Of a stretch of DNA of 64,000 nucleotides, positions 23,555-34,300 are shown one piece after another. Every line of letters begins with the position of its first letter. Within the stretch, counting starts at the first letter, position 1. The notes beneath the pieces were generated by a model that saw nothing but the letters and a program-made list of their open reading frames with translations, searched no databases and had not been told where the DNA came from. The translations under genes were made by a program, and so were the position numbers. The DNA is from Boletus sp. NGJ (Eukaryota > Basidiomycota > Agaricomycetes > Boletales > Boletaceae), in NCBI GenBank assembly GCA_019096195.1, contig JAGTXK010000046.1, positions 1 through 64,000 on the forward strand, written 5' to 3'.

Positions 23555-25723
23555 TCACAATTTGGCTTCACGTTTCCTGGGGAAGGTCTGCTCGGGGAGG
23601 TGGCCATCCCCTCCCTTACCAATGTACTTCTTCGTCTCCTCCAGGCCTCTCTGCCCGCCTTCCCTCCCTCTCTCTATTCCTTGATCCCCCACCTCGCCGT
23701 CATCCACGCGACCCCTCCCTCTCTTGACTCCTTCCTTATCGGCTTCGATACTACCCTTCAAACCCTCCTGACCCTGTTTTGGGATCATGGCGAACAACAC
23801 CTTGCGATCGAGTTGCTTCTTCACCCGTTTCATGATCTTCGGGTATGTCTTCCTTGCCTTGGCAAGCTTCTTCTCGTCACTCTTGACCTCCTCCATCCGT
23901 TCGTTTACCATATCCCGCGTCTTGTCGAGGAACTCCCCGAGTTTGGCCATATCAGGAATCGCGTCCTGACGTCCTTCCCCATGCTCTTTGCCCTCCTCGC
24001 CGTTCTCCTCCACCTGTTCTTTGCACTCACATGCCTGCTTCTTGTACTCCTCCATCTTGGCTTTGAGTCCTTCCATGCCCTCTCCATTACCGCTATGTGC
24101 ATGGTCTTGAATTCGCTTCTGCAGACTTTCGCTGCTGGGTTTTCTGTCCAAAGAGGCCCGGCGCAAACCCGAACCAGACCCCCCTTCTTTGTCAACTGTG
24201 ATGTTGACCCTGGTAGAGACGTCCGCGGCCGCATTGTCACCGTTAATGAGCCTCTTCCATTCCATCCCGATCTTCTCCCATTCGATCATCCGCGCAGCGT
24301 TAGCCGCCATAGGCGGACGAAGCAGCCGAGCTACCGTCTTGTTCACGTCGATGCCCTCCCGCCCGGATGCGATACGGAGGGGGTTCGTAGGGGTGAGGAG
24401 TGCATATGCAATTTGCTGCGCGGGCGTGGGCGCATTGGGAGGCTGAACCTCGAACTCGGGCGTCCGACCATATCCGATGGTCGCCGTCTTGATGAGGATA
24501 GCCCTGTGTGTGTACGGAACGGTGCATGAGTCTCTACCATTTTTTATTCGGTGCATGCCACGTATGCGTGAGGGACTGACGCTGTGAGCCCGAACACGGG
24601 CTTGACCCCCTCCCCTTCGCGGCCTGTGAGGAACCTGTGCAAGCGGACCGCACCGCCTTCGCTCCAGGGGAAATCCATGAACGTGTGATAAGGATTATTC
24701 GGGTCTGCCGTGCGCCCGCCTGATAAGTGAGGCATCGACAAAAGGAACGAGATCAATGGCTGTGCAAATATCGACGTCACTTCGGAAGAGTTCAGATTAG
24801 GCTGTAGTCGTACGAGGGCCTGTTGTTACGGAGTACGAGAGTACACGAGACAACACACCTGCAAGCCGTGATCGAGTATAAGGACGACCACCCTAGCGAA
24901 CGGCGTCCAGCAGTGGGCAGCCAAGGCGATGGAGAATAAATCCAAACACGCACGGTGTAACCAATATCTCGCCTTTTGCTAAGTGTGGCTCCATCACGCA
25001 CAACAACGGCACTCTCTCCTTGTCCTGAGGTACCCCGATCTAGTCCGTTTTCGTTCCTCAGTCCTTGAAGAACCAATTGACGAAAGAAAGCACCTCTTCG
25101 AAAGCTTCGCGTCTCTAAGTACGCGCATGGATCACATCAGCGGAACGAAAGAGAGAAATCTCTAGAGAAGCACAACTCACAGCTGTGTCTTCCACCGTCA
25201 CATCCTGCGCGTCGATCTTTCCCCCTGGCAATGCCGTATCGCCCGCAAACGCCTTGAGCGCGTCCGAACGTCTGTTCACCAACGCACCCAATGTATCAGC
25301 AATGAAAGCGAGGATACAAACACGACCGAAGAACAAACGACGCACCTACTGAGAACCACGTACAAATCCCCCGACCGCCCTACAAACAACGGAACGAGGA
25401 CCGCTGCGCTCGGTCCTCTCGGAAGCCGCGCACGGATACGCACCGCGCGGTAGTTGAGCAAGCTGGTGATACATCTGGTCACCACATGCGCACAGAGAGC
25501 GAGTCAGCTTCGGCATGGACGACATGTACGCGGTGAACCGTCATGAACAAGGGCAAACGTACCCCTTCGTCTCCTCTTTCACACCGGGTAACGTCTCTAG
25601 ATGAACTAATATTCGCTCGGTCTCCGGGTATGGATACTTCATGAAATCAGGCGTCGGATTCACTCGAGCCTGGGGTGGAGCAGAAAGGCGAGGCGGCGGG
25701 TAAGGCGGGTTGTCCGACGGCAT
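23555..25723 (-). CDS. Nudix hydrolase, CoA-diphosphatase (PCD1/NUDT7-8) type, with long charged C-terminal extension
   Basis: Predicted to hydrolyse coenzyme A or acyl-CoA diphosphate bonds, possibly in peroxisomes or mitochondria. Seven or eight exons. After MPSDNPPYPPPRL come the CoA-type start CITSLLNYRAVRIR, AAVLVPLFVGRSGDLYVVLS, and the Nudix box LPGGKIDAQDVTVEDTA joined to RREAFEEIGV across an intron. The metal-binding REAFEE is intact. It continues VPLLCVMEPHLAKGEILVTP, VVVLILDHGLQ and PNLNSSEVTSIFAQPL, as in PCD1. The last exon adds about 250 residues beyond the usual end, rich in Lys/Glu (for example KLGEFLDKTRDMVNERMEEV), probably coiled coil. The extension is joined by a phase-consistent intron at about 24510-24585. 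Confidence 0.85.
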
Positions 25724-25763
25724 CTAAAACATCCGGGTCACACGCAAACCAGTGGATTGCATT

Positions 25764-26005
25764 CACAACAGATTTTGAGATATTTTGCCTTAGCTTAAAT
25801 GTAAAACAAAACTTGAAATGAGATACAAAGTATTGTCAGAACAACTAAACTTCAAATTAATCCTAACCAAACAGTGTTAAACTTCAAGTTTAGGTCAGAA
25901 AATGAAACAAAACTTGAAGTTTTGGCTTGTGACTACACTTGATGATCCTATTTGAAGTTGAATATCACATTTAAACCCGGTCTAAATATCCATAAATCTG
26001 TTGTG
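25764..26005. mobile_element. Miniature inverted-repeat element (MITE-like), 242 bp
   Basis: The ends are 22-nt terminal inverted repeats: CACAACAGATTT at 25764 onward and its reverse complement ending at 26005, with 19 of 22 positions pairing by my count. A 3-bp ATT on both sides (25761-25763 and 26006-26008) is a possible target duplication. The interior is AT-rich and has short palindromic AACTTGAA/TTCAAGTT motifs, with no open frame. It sits between the Nudix start and the Crinkler-like gene. The superfamily cannot be assigned from this. Confidence 0.75.
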
Positions 26006-26085
26006 ATTTCCGCACAATCCAAGCACGTGACCCAATTTGACTATTGGTTCAGATAATGCACTTTCACTGGAGGTTCTGTTACAAC

Positions 26086-27543
26086 ATGAGGAAAACAATC
26101 AAGCTCCAGTGTTAGGTCTACCGCGACAATGTTGGAAGCATCTTTCCTGTCAAGATCTCGAGGATGGAGACTGTCGGAGCCCTCAAGAAGATTATAAGGG
26201 TCAAGAAATTTGTCAGGTTCCGTGATGTGGAGGCAGACAAGCTCCAGCTCTACTCCATCCTTATCCCTGAGGATGATGACAACAGGTTGAAAGACCAACT
26301 CAAGCAGTTGTCATTGGAAGACAAATCACGCCTTAACCCACAAACCAAAGTACCCAATCTCCCACAGTCTGATAAAGGGCAAGAGGTACTCAATGTCGTC
26401 AACAGACCCCATTCCAGTGCTCTTATCAAGGTATTCCATTGCCCTTTTTACGACCAACTTCGCCTCCTAGGTTCAAGCACCATCGACCCAGGTGTTAGCC
26501 GCAATCTGCAACTTAATTGTATTGTCTTGGGCAATGACCCCTGTCAGTCTTTCATCATCAGGATTGCAGGAATGGCAAATGTTGATGACCTGAAGGAATT
26601 GATAAAGCAAAGAAAGGTGAACGACTTTTGCAACATAGATGTTAATAATCTTGATCTCTATGAGGTGTCCCTGCCGAAAGATGGATAACTCAACAAGAGG
26701 CTCAGACATCTGATGTTTAATGCGCCTTTAGACCCTGGGATGAAACTGTGGACTTCTTTCGCACAAATGGTCAAGGAAAATATTCATATTATAGTCAAAC
26801 AACATGGTGTGTTCCTAGCATTGCTCAAGTTGTCATGACTAATAACACTTCTGTCAGATAACCGTCTGCAAGTAGGAGAACAGGAACAAGACAATATCTT
26901 AACTATGCTCATTAAATGTGAGAGCTTCATTGTTTTCTCTTGCAAGAGGGAGTCATTGATCAATGTTGTCCAATCAGCATTCAAGCACACTACCACCATG
27001 CTGCATAATCTCACTCCTTTCAAAGCTGCAAAATCAAGTGAGTATGTCAAAATTCAGGCTGGCGATGGGAGGATATTAGATTGCTGTTGTGCTGTGGCTG
27101 ATCCTGTCAACACAGTGGCTCCTGCTATCCAGCTGTTCAACCCGGCGTTCACATACTTCTTCAGCAGGGCATTCGATCCTGAATATGATGTACCTGATGA
27201 CTTCGCCCTTGACATCCAGATTCTCGTGACTCAATTCACTCTGATCTACACTAGCAAGCAGGATCATCGAAATCATCTCCTAACATTGTTGGAAAAGGCC
27301 ATCAGCTGCCCTCTCAAGGCCATCATTGGCACTGATAAAACCACTCCAGATTTCATGGTGCTAAGTTCATATGAAGAGCTATCAGTGTACCTGATCATCA
27401 GCGAGGAGAAAAATGAGTTTGGCGATGGAGGGTCTGACCCCTCAGTCCAAGCTGCTGAAAGAGAAAAGACCTTAATATCCTTAGGGGCGCAAAGAGCACT
27501 ATCCACAGGAGAGAAAAGGAATTCCAAGACTAAAGAATACAGG
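26086..27543 (+). pseudogene. 5' part of a Crinkler (CRN)-like gene with two tandem N-terminal domains, disrupted
   Basis: CRN proteins carry a ubiquitin-like N-terminal domain and varied C-terminal domains. They are known as effectors in oomycetes and occur, often as non-secreted NTPase or kinase fusions, in fungi. Here one N-terminal domain (IFPVKISRMETVGALKKIIR, VEADKLQLYSILIPEDDDN) is followed after about 75 residues by a second (LQLNCIVLGNDPCQSFIIRI, IDVNNLDLYEVSLPKDG). A central region contains VYLIISEEKNEFGDGGSDPS, a block seen before kinase-like domains in basidiomycete proteins. In-frame stops interrupt it at 26113-26115 (TAG, inside the first domain) and 26686-26688 (TAA, end of the second domain), and one further frame change or intron lies near 26810-26870. 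No signal peptide is seen. The gene continues at 35,715 after the retroelement. Confidence 0.8.
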
Positions 27544-27872
27544 TGTTGGTATGCTACTTTATATATGTAAGGAGATGCGCACGGACCGGCTTAGGGCTGG
27601 TCGTGGGAACTACTGGAATGTTCCATATGACGTATGGTGATGTAGTGGGGTCTAGACTGTTCTAGGGGTATCGGGTTGTGACGTAGTCTGACTAATGTAT
27701 GACGTATGGTCTAGGCATAAGGCCTAGGTATGAGGTAACTATGTAATCGTTCGTGGGATCGTTAAGTGTTAGTTAAATACGGTAAATGGAAAGAAAATGT
27801 CTAAGTCGTTTCAGCTGCCTTCTCGTTTCTGCATATATTCCACCAAAAGAAGGTAATGACATATCTCCAACA
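27544..27872. repeat. Possible solo LTR or TIR fragment inside the Crinkler-like gene
   Basis: The interval starts TGTTGG and ends CCAACA, a perfect 6-bp terminal inverted repeat, and interrupts the Crinkler reading frame. The interior has GACGTATGGT twice and no open frame. It shares GCGCACGGACCG (27577-27588) with the chromovirus leader (28719-28730). No matching target duplication was found, so the class is uncertain. Confidence 0.45.
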
Positions 27873-27875
27873 TGT

Positions 27876-27880
27876 ATTTC
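27876..27880. repeat. Target-site duplication ATTTC, left copy
   Basis: ATTTC directly precedes the left LTR, and the same five bases directly follow the right LTR (35715-35719). Five base pairs is the usual length for Ty3/gypsy integration. Confidence 0.9.
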
Positions 27881-28178
27881 TGAAATGAACTTTCTCTCTT
27901 TCGAAGCTTCCGATAATCCTGAGGTCGATTGATGATTACATTAGTTAAAAAACATACCTGAACCGATGACTAAGTACGCACGTCATAGGACCATCGAGAA
28001 CATTACATCATCCTTCTAGTATATTCCATACCGGCTCTATAGTCGGTCTGTGCACTTCCCCCTCATGTATATAAAGTAGTACACCTTGTAGTAGATACGC
28101 ATCTTTGGAATTATCCTTCTATACTAAGAATATCGTCTCTAGAGGCGACTCTTAGCATTGTGGGTCTTTTTCCTTTCA
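27881..28178 (+). repeat. 5' LTR of the chromovirus
   Basis: Begins TGAAATGAAC and ends CCTTTCA. A TATATAA box lies near 28068-28074, as expected for the LTR promoter. It aligns over its full 298 bp with the copy at 35417-35714 without gaps. Confidence 0.93.
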
Positions 28179-29925
28179 AATTCCAAAGATAACCCTTGGC
28201 TACCGGGCACTTTGCCTCTTGGCTGCTATCCCTCCCAGTTACTGCCTTGCTGCTGCACTTTGCAGGCACACTTGCCCTCCTTTCGCTGCCTATTCCCCCC
28301 TGCATCAATCCTCAGAAGAACTGCAGTCCCTTGTTAGCATTAAGCATAAAGTCCAGCCTCTTACGGTGGTCACTAGCGCAGGGGTACGTTGCAACTGCAG
28401 GAGAAGATAAGGAGGTCTAGGTCCTCTTTGACTGACAACTCTTGCATGTCGTGTGCCCCCCACTTCCTTTGCCTCCATAGCATCTCCACCGTTGGCAATC
28501 GTACTTGCCTGCGTCACACATGTGGTTGGTCGTTGGTGATCATACTCACCCGTGTTACACATGCCCCTTGAAAGGAACTTGCAATGAACAAAAGAAAGAA
28601 ACCTAGACTCAATATCTGAAGCGTTGCTAATTAAAGCAATATGCGACAGAGAGAAGAGCAATTTCAAGGTTAGGGGAAACATGGTACTCTACCGGCTACT
28701 TATATACTACCGATAGTGGCGCACGGACCGTGCTGCGCTATGACGTCGTAGGGTACTGGGTATGACATCACAGGAACGAAGAATTGTTAGTGTCCAATGG
28801 CAAAAGAGAGAGGTGATGGAATGAGATGTGTGCGGTATACGCATGTAAGTGAAATGGTAGTCCGGAGCGCTCTAGGCGTGGCTACGTGTGATATCTCTAA
28901 GGGGAACTAATGGATAGGAATGGAGATGAGGGACAAAGAAGAAAGTGAAAGACTGATGCATGAGGCATCGCATGGGGTGATCGGTGGATCGGGTATCAAG
29001 ACGGGATCATATCAGAGGATAGATCAGGTCTTGTCTAGGTCTAGGGGTTGTGATCTGACGTTCGCCTGATCAGTACTTGGGTTAATTTAGCGTGGGCTTG
29101 ATTAGTACTTGGTGGCAGTATCGTGGGATAGCGTCTGGTATGATCTATGGCGTGAGCCAGGGATCGGGGTGATCGGGGGTTTGAGGATCTGGAGGTGGAC
29201 TCCTGATTAGTACTTGTGTAGTGTACCGAGCTCTGCATCAGGTACTGTCTACGGGTGACGTGCGCGTAACGAGCGTATACGTGACAGAGGAGTTTCTGTC
29301 ATCGTACGGCATTATGTCACGTGGTGTGGCTACCGAGCGCTGTGTCAGGTAGGTCCACAGGGGGTGGCATAGTTTATAGGCATGCGGGCCTTGCTTGTGG
29401 CCATGAGGCCGGGATTTAGCCATGAGGCTGCTTGGTGTCGTAGTGTAACGGATATGACTGGGGTACGACTAATGAAAGTGTACTTAGGTGTAGTCGATGG
29501 TATGGTGTATCATATGGGGGAGGATACGATGAGTGACTACTCTAGGTGTATGCGTGGTGAGGCTAGGGTGGAGGTTGGGTGAGGGGAGGCGAGTGTATCA
29601 TCTGTGGGTAGTGCGAACGTGTGAGTGGGGGTGTTGATAAATAGGTGGTATAACCTGTGATCGTTTCACCCCTACTCCATCATTTCATGTAATTCCAGGC
29701 ATGCTGCCGAGCGCTGCCAGGTTGCAACTATCCCCTGTCACAGCTTGCTGCCAGCCGCTCCTGGCACAAGTTTCATTGGCATTTCACCACCATGCCCCAT
29801 CTCTGCTTACCGCGCCCTCATCCCCTTCATCGCTTGCTTCAGCGACTCTGTCCAATCAACCCCAATTGTCTACTTGCTGAGGTACTCACCACCCTTCTCT
29901 ACCACCTCAACAAGCAATACCACCA
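28179..29925 (+). other. Chromovirus leader, unusually long and non-coding
   Basis: About 1.75 kb separate the 5' LTR from the gag frame. A TGGCTACCGGGC stretch at about 28197 could be part of a primer-binding site, but I cannot match it to a tRNA. The motif TGATCAGTACTTG/TGATTAGTACTTG occurs about three times between 29065 and 29215. Open frames present are short and unsupported. Confidence 0.5.
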
Positions 29926-31190
29926 ATGAGTTACTTCAACTCCCCCTCTCAGACTTCCGCCCCAACCCATCAAAGTACCTTCAGGGAAATGGCCACAGCT
30001 TTAGAGGGGATTAGAGTTGATACTACACCAACTCCCACTCCATCTATCAAATTGCCAACCTCTGTATCCACCTCAATGAGAGGCATCCTCCAACCTCAGA
30101 TCCCCCTGGGTCTCGTCCCCACCACACCCACCAACCCGCTGCTTCACCAAAGACACCCCATCCCCACCATGGACCCCGTTGGTACATGGTTTGCTACGTT
30201 CAACACATGGCAAAAAATCTATGCCCGAGCAGGATCAGCGGCCGGCCCACCGCCACCACCACTTGCTAGCCTCTTGTCATGGGCTATTCCCCCACAACCA
30301 ATGCCACCTCAATGGCTGCTCCTGTCAATCCCATCATCCACCCCATCCCCTAGAACTCCCTGCATTCCAGCGCAAGGATTCCCTAGTACCTCTCTGAAAC
30401 TGGGAAAATCTCTTGCTGCCAAACCAGAGTACTACAACAGTGATAAGGAAAATTTCATTTCATGGTGGAGAACCATGAAGCTATACCTGTCGGGTTTTGA
30501 AGCAACCCCACAGGACTATCAAAAAATCCTCATTGTCCTCTCATATCTTCACAGAAGCAACCCTGCAGGACGATTTGGAGACCTCATAACAGCACAAGGA
30601 GCCATCCACATTCTCACCTTCACGAGCTTTGAGAAGAAGCTCAAGAAGAACTTCCAACCCGCCAATCTCAAATGGGTGGCACAGCAAAAGCTGATGGCCC
30701 TTAAGCAAGGCAAAGACATGGTAGAAGACTACTTCACCAAGCTGTACCACTTTGCAGAGGAAGCGGAGTTCAATATTGGGTTCAACAGACAAGTAATGGT
30801 AGATCTGGTGCAATGAGCTGTTCATTTGAACGTGGTCGAGTTCGTTGAGAGGAACCAGCCCCACCTCATCAAGTCCATGGACGTACACCTGTGGGAAAAG
30901 GCCCTGGTCAGAGCATCCAACATTCTGGCCGAAATCGTGGACCGCAAGCGGTCGGTCTACGCGACAGGACCAACATATTCCCTGAGGTTTGTCCCTTGAC
31001 CCAAATATGCTCTTCCCACCGGCTCCCCTCCTGCTATGGCTGCTCCTGTAGCCAGACCACACCCCAATACAACTGGAACATTCCCTGGATAGATAAAGCA
31101 CATGCAGCTGGGATCTGCCACAAGTGCTTGAAACCATGGCCGTGTGCCGAACACCCACCTTGCCCTCACCCTCGACAGGCGAGAAGTATT
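29926..31190 (+). pseudogene. gag: Chromovirus gag, disrupted
   Basis: The capsid-like region reads YYNSDKENFISWWRTMKLYL and WVAQQKLMALKQGKDMVEDY, typical of gypsy gag. An in-frame TGA at 30814-30816 interrupts it. The frame resumes with HLNVVEFVERNQPHLIKSMD and shifts before a zinc-knuckle-like motif (CHKCLKPWPCAEHPPC) near 31117-31164. The Pro-rich N-terminal region is long. Confidence 0.8.
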
Positions 31191-31357
31191 GTGATCAACA
31201 GGCAAGAGATAGCCCTGGAGATGTTTTCTCAAATATATACCATGATGACGAACACTGAGGGTAGCCCCAATGAAAAATACTCCCCTGAAGTAGCAGAGGA
31301 TTTATCTTTTCTCCCTGTACAGTAGACAACGGTTGACCTACTGTACCAAGTAATAAG

Positions 31358-34300
31358 TTGCAGGGCAATCGATTTTCTGTTCTGTGCAACAATGAGACTG
31401 GTGAAAAAGAGGTATGGATGAACCTCCCAAAAAAGCAAGTCACACCAGCATTGGAGGTTCTGGCAAGCCCCCAGATAACAAAAATCGCCAAACGTCCAAA
31501 AAACAAACAGAAAGTAATATTCCATCCGTCAGTAAAAAAGGATGATGGACCAAATGATGTGAGTACGATACCTCGCAAACACCCGAAAGAAAAGGAACCT
31601 GAACAAAAGGAAGGGACGTCCTCTCGTCCTTGGTTGAATGCATTAGACCCATGGTCTATGCATTGGATGAAGGCACAGGTGGAGCACCCTAAGGTCAAGC
31701 AGACCATCAGGCACCTAAAATCCATTGTCCACGAAACCAAGACGATTGAAGTGTCCTGGGACCTCGTCCAGGAACTCCAAGAAATGACACCGGAGAATGC
31801 GTACTGGGTACTGCGCGACCTACAAAACCCCCCCTGCTTCAGAAAAGTGTCCCCATGTGCAACGAAAAGAAACTCCCTTGAAATCCCTGTAAAACTCAAC
31901 ATCTCAAGTGGAGAACAAGTTGAAGTCAAGGTACTCATTGACTCAGGATGCACAGGGTCATCCATCCATGAAGACTTCATCACTGAAAAGGGGGTGCAAA
32001 TGCACTCATTATCTCGAGCACTCACGGTGTACAATGCTGACGGCACCACCAATGCCAGAGGCAAAATTGAAAAGTTTGTCATCATTGAGCTACAGGTCCA
32101 AGACCACAAGGAGCAAATCGCCCTAGCAGTAACCAACCTGGGGCCCAATATGATCTTCCTTGGTCATGACTGGTTGAAGCTTCATAACCCAGCCATTGAC
32201 TGGAAAACCAGAAGAATCTCCTTCCGATGCGGAAACGACCACACCACCACATCAGTAGACAATGAAGACAATGAACTGGACAAGGACTTTGCCCCCTCAC
32301 AGGGAGACCAGCTATTCCAACTAGATGCCGACGAGTACCTGTGAAACGTCGCCACAGAAGTAGCCATCAAGGACTATGTCCAAAAGAAAAAGAAGACCTT
32401 CAAGGAAGCGGCCCCTGAATACATCCATGAATTCAAGGATGTATTCGCAAAAGAAAGTTTCGACATGCTCCCACCAAGACGCCCTTGGGAACCATGTGAT
32501 CGAACTCCTCCCTGGAAACCACAAGGTAGACTGTAAGATTTACCCTCTAAACCCAGAAGAACAAAAAGAACTCGATGCATTCCTTGAGGAAAACCTCAAG
32601 TCCAGATGCATACGACCATCCAAATCCCCATTCGCCTCCGCATTCTTCTTTATCAAAGAGAAGGATGAATGCCTCCACCCCATGCAAGACTATCAAAAAC
32701 TCAACATGGTAACTCACTGAAATTGATACCCCCTCCCCCTCATTGCCGAACTCATTGATAAACTGAAAGCGGCGAAATACTACACCAAGTTCGATGTGAG
32801 ATGGGATTACAATAATGTGCGGATGGCAGAAGGTGACAAGTGGAAGGCAGTGTTCCAGATGAATCACGGGCTCTTCAAATCTCTCGTGATGTTCTTCAGC
32901 CTTACCAACTCCCCAGCAACGTTCCAAACTACTGTATGATGAACGCGCTGTTCAAGGACCTGGTAGACCAAGGCGTAGTGGTAGTGTATATCAACAATAT
33001 CATGATATTCACGAGAACCATCGAAGAGCACCATAAGGTAGTACGAGAAGTGCTACAAATATTAAGAGACACCCATCTCTACCTCAGACATGACAAGTGT
33101 GACTTTGAGGTCCAAGAGACCAAGTTCCTTGGCCTCATCATCGCACAAGATAAGGTGAAGATGGATGCAAAAAAGGTCTCCACCATCACCGACTGGCCAG
33201 TTCCGACCTCCAAGAAAACACTCCGAGGCTTCTTAGGATTCCTCAACTTCTACTGATGCTTCGTCAAAAACTTCGCTATGATCACACGCCCCCTCAATGC
33301 ACTCACATTGGTGAAGGAGTTTACTTGGTCCAAGGATTGCCAGAAGGCCTTTGAAGGCCTCAAAGCAACAATCACACGCACCCCTGCCCTCGCCATGCCA
33401 ATGGACACTGACCCCTATAGGGTTGAAACCAACAGCTCAGGCATCGGCATAGGTGCTGTACTCTCCCAGAAACACGATGGGCTTTGGCATCCTATTGCTT
33501 TCATTTCAAGGTCCCTGAACAACGCAGAACGCAACTACCATGCAGCCAACTTGGAGATGCTAGCCATTATCTACACCCTCAACGAATGGCACCAATACCT
33601 CCTCGATGCTGCACACCCCATGGAAATCCTCACCGACCACAAAAATCTCCAATTCTTCCACCGCCCTCAGGACCTCTCCCGCCATCAAGCCCGGTGGCAG
33701 CAGATAATCCAGGAATATTCCCTGGTTATCACTCACTGCTCGGGTAAGACTAACCCTGCTGATCCTCTGTCCTGGAGGCCAGATTTTGAAAAGGGGGTGG
33801 AACTCAATAACACTGCCCAAACCCTCCTCCCGGATGCTCTTTTTTCTCCCCCCTTGTCACCAGTGTCCATCAGCGCAGTCGCCCCACCTCCCACTATCTC
33901 GAGAATTACGAAGTTACAATACAAACTCAAGAAGTTCGCAAAAGAGGGCCTCACTAAAGAAAACACCAACTGGACAAAGAAAGACGGACTCATAATGTGG
34001 AAAGGACTCGTATACGTCCCAAATGATAAGAAACTACGAGAAGATATCATCATAGCAAACCATGATCACCCGATTGCAGGGCACCCTGGCATGAAATGAA
34101 CACACGACCTAATCATGAGCAAGTACTACTGGCCATCCCTTTGGAAGGACGTCAAAGGGTACATCAAGGGCTGTAATGTCTGCCAGAAGGTGAAAGCCAA
34201 GACTACCTCACTCCACACCCCCCTCCATCCCAACGAAATCCCATCCTCGCCATGGGAAATCATCTCCATTGACCTCATCGGCCCACTCCCCCAATCACAG

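Noticed and set aside
23546-24529. 327-codon plus-strand open frame opposite the Nudix tail
   Set aside because: It is the mirror of the Lys/Glu-rich coding strand, giving Leu/Phe/Ser-rich translation; the minus strand joins in phase to the Nudix domain.
29041-29215. Three TGATYAGTACTTG repeats considered as a CRISPR-like or satellite array
   Set aside because: Only three short copies at unequal spacing within a retroelement leader in a eukaryote.
31195-32148. 317-codon minus-strand open frame inside the retroelement
   Set aside because: It is antisense to pol protease region, which has the DSG motif and family similarity.
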